14,769 bases of DNA, from contig JAJYZY010000059.1 of assembly GCA_021799715.1 (NCBI GenBank), positions 1-14,769 of the forward strand, in the 5' to 3' direction. A program made the position numbers and the translations under genes. A model generated the notes under the pieces. The model did not search any database. It saw nothing but the letters and a program-made list of their open reading frames with translations, and had not been told where the DNA came from. This DNA is from Planctomycetota bacterium (GTDB lineage Bacteria; Planctomycetota; Phycisphaerae; WQYP01). Positions 14,020-14,769 of the stretch are shown in pieces; the stretch's first letter is position 1, and every line of letters starts with the position of its first letter.

Positions 14020-14769
14020 ATGCACGATGTAAAATCAGGTAATAAGGATATATCCGGGCAAATATTGCTGGCAAGCGCAGCGGAACTGACCGCATTATGC
14101 CGACGGCTCAAAGCTGCAGGCTCATTCGGGATTGATACCGAGTTTATCGGTGAAACGTCCTACACGCCGATTCTCTGCCTGATTCAGATTTCAATGGGTT
14201 CTGAAGTGCAACTTGTGGACCCCATGGCACTGGATGATCTTTCCCCGCTGCTGCAACTGGTTTGCGACCCGACGATTCAAAAAATCTGCCACGCCGGAGA
14301 ACAGGATTTGGCCATTCTGGCCCAACGGGCCGGCGCTCGCCCCGCCAACGTGGCCGACACGCAGGTTCTCGCGGGCTTGATTGGACTGGGCTATCCGCTT
14401 TCCTATGCCAAACTCGTTGAATATTTCCGCGGTGTAACTCTTGCCAAAGCGCACACATACAGCGCCTGGGACCGCCGCCCTCTGACCCATGCCCAGCATG
14501 AATATGCCATTGATGATGTTAAATATCTCTCGGACATTTACACCGCCATTTCTGAGCGCCTTGATTCGCTGAACCGGCAGGCGTGGGCCAAAGCGGCGTG
14601 TGAGGAACGTTGCGACGCGGCGGCCCGGCCGACTGATCCGGAATTGGCCTATCTTAAAATCAAAGTACCGCGCAGTTTAAATGCCATGCAGCTTGCGGCG
14701 CTGCGGGATTTGTGCGCGTGGCGCGAGCAACTGGCCTTTGAACATGATCTGCCCGCCCGCACCATGCTG
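14020..14769 (+). CDS. rnd: Ribonuclease D-like 3'-5' exoribonuclease, partial at the right edge
   Basis: DEDDy-family exonuclease that trims 3' ends of tRNA and other stable RNA precursors. The 250 visible codons have all four acidic sites and the tyrosine: D39 and E41 in GIDTEFIGE, D96 in CHAGEQDL, and Y162 with D166 in EYAIDDVKYL. From about residue 210 an HRDC-type domain begins (LRDLCAWREQLAFEHDLPAR) and is cut by the window end. An ATG at 14005 is also in frame and would add five residues; neither start has a Shine-Dalgarno sequence, so the start is uncertain. Bacterial RNase D is about 370-390 residues, so roughly a third is missing. The family call is firm. Confidence 0.9.
   Translation, partial: MHDVKSGNKDISGQILLASAAELTALCRRLKAAGSFGIDTEFIGETSYTPILCLIQISMGSEVQLVDPMALDDLSPLLQLVCDPTIQKICHAGEQDLAILAQRAGARPANVADTQVLAGLIGLGYPLSYAKLVEYFRGVTLAKAHTYSAWDRRPLTHAQHEYAIDDVKYLSDIYTAISERLDSLNRQAWAKAACEERCDAAARPTDPELAYLKIKVPRSLNAMQLAALRDLCAWREQLAFEHDLPARTML

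Noticed and set aside
13725..14042. 105-residue plus-strand ORF before rnd
   Set aside because: It includes repeat copy 2, overlaps the rnd start in another frame and has no recognisable domain.
13523..14095. 190-residue minus-strand ORF
   Set aside because: It is made from the direct repeat and the palindrome and runs into the 5' end of rnd; such repeat-derived frames are typical spurious proteins.

Overview
The window looks like part of a Planctomycetota chromosome, probably Phycisphaerae-like. The evidence is the tyrosine recombinase at 4009-5538, which has the layout I associate with planctomycete integrases, and a short histone-H1-like protein. The chromosomal genes have moderate to high GC, often use start codons without a Shine-Dalgarno sequence, and include a peptidoglycan cluster with a meso-diaminopimelate-type MurE. 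The lineage is an inference from recognised families, not from a marker gene.

Left part (1 to about 5354): the right-hand end of an integrative element inserted in the 3' end of a tRNA-Leu(GAG) gene. From the left edge it carries, on the minus strand, a partial large serine recombinase preceded by a translationally coupled 47-residue ORF, then a RadA-like ATPase that has kept the RecA-type and Lon-like domains but lost the zinc finger, and an unknown 104-residue protein. After a 478-bp divergent regulatory region come, on the plus strand, a small excisionase-like helix-turn-helix protein and a tyrosine integrase. The integrase reading frame continues antisense through the tRNA and ends in DNA beyond it. 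The left attachment site is outside the window.

Middle part (about 5355 to 12672): host DNA. A small histone-like protein is followed by a compact division and cell-wall cluster in canonical dcw order: an FtsL-like protein, ftsI, murE, murF and mraY. ftsI/murE and murE/murF overlap at their stop/start codons, and mraY has a TTG start behind a strong Shine-Dalgarno. MurE and MurF build UDP-MurNAc-pentapeptide, MraY moves it to the lipid carrier to make lipid I, and FtsI crosslinks septal peptidoglycan with FtsL as a likely divisome partner. mraZ and rsmH are absent upstream, and murD, ftsW and murG do not follow mraY.

Right part (12673 to 14769): a convergent KDPG aldolase gene, about 650 bp of non-coding DNA with a pair of imperfect direct repeats and a 70-bp imperfect palindrome, and the 5' part of a ribonuclease D gene that runs off the right edge.

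The parts most worth a second look are the mobile-element arrangement (two recombinase classes plus a zinc-finger-less RadA relative), the inverted and direct repeats just upstream of the serine recombinase operon, the integrase/tRNA overlap, and the repeat region before rnd.
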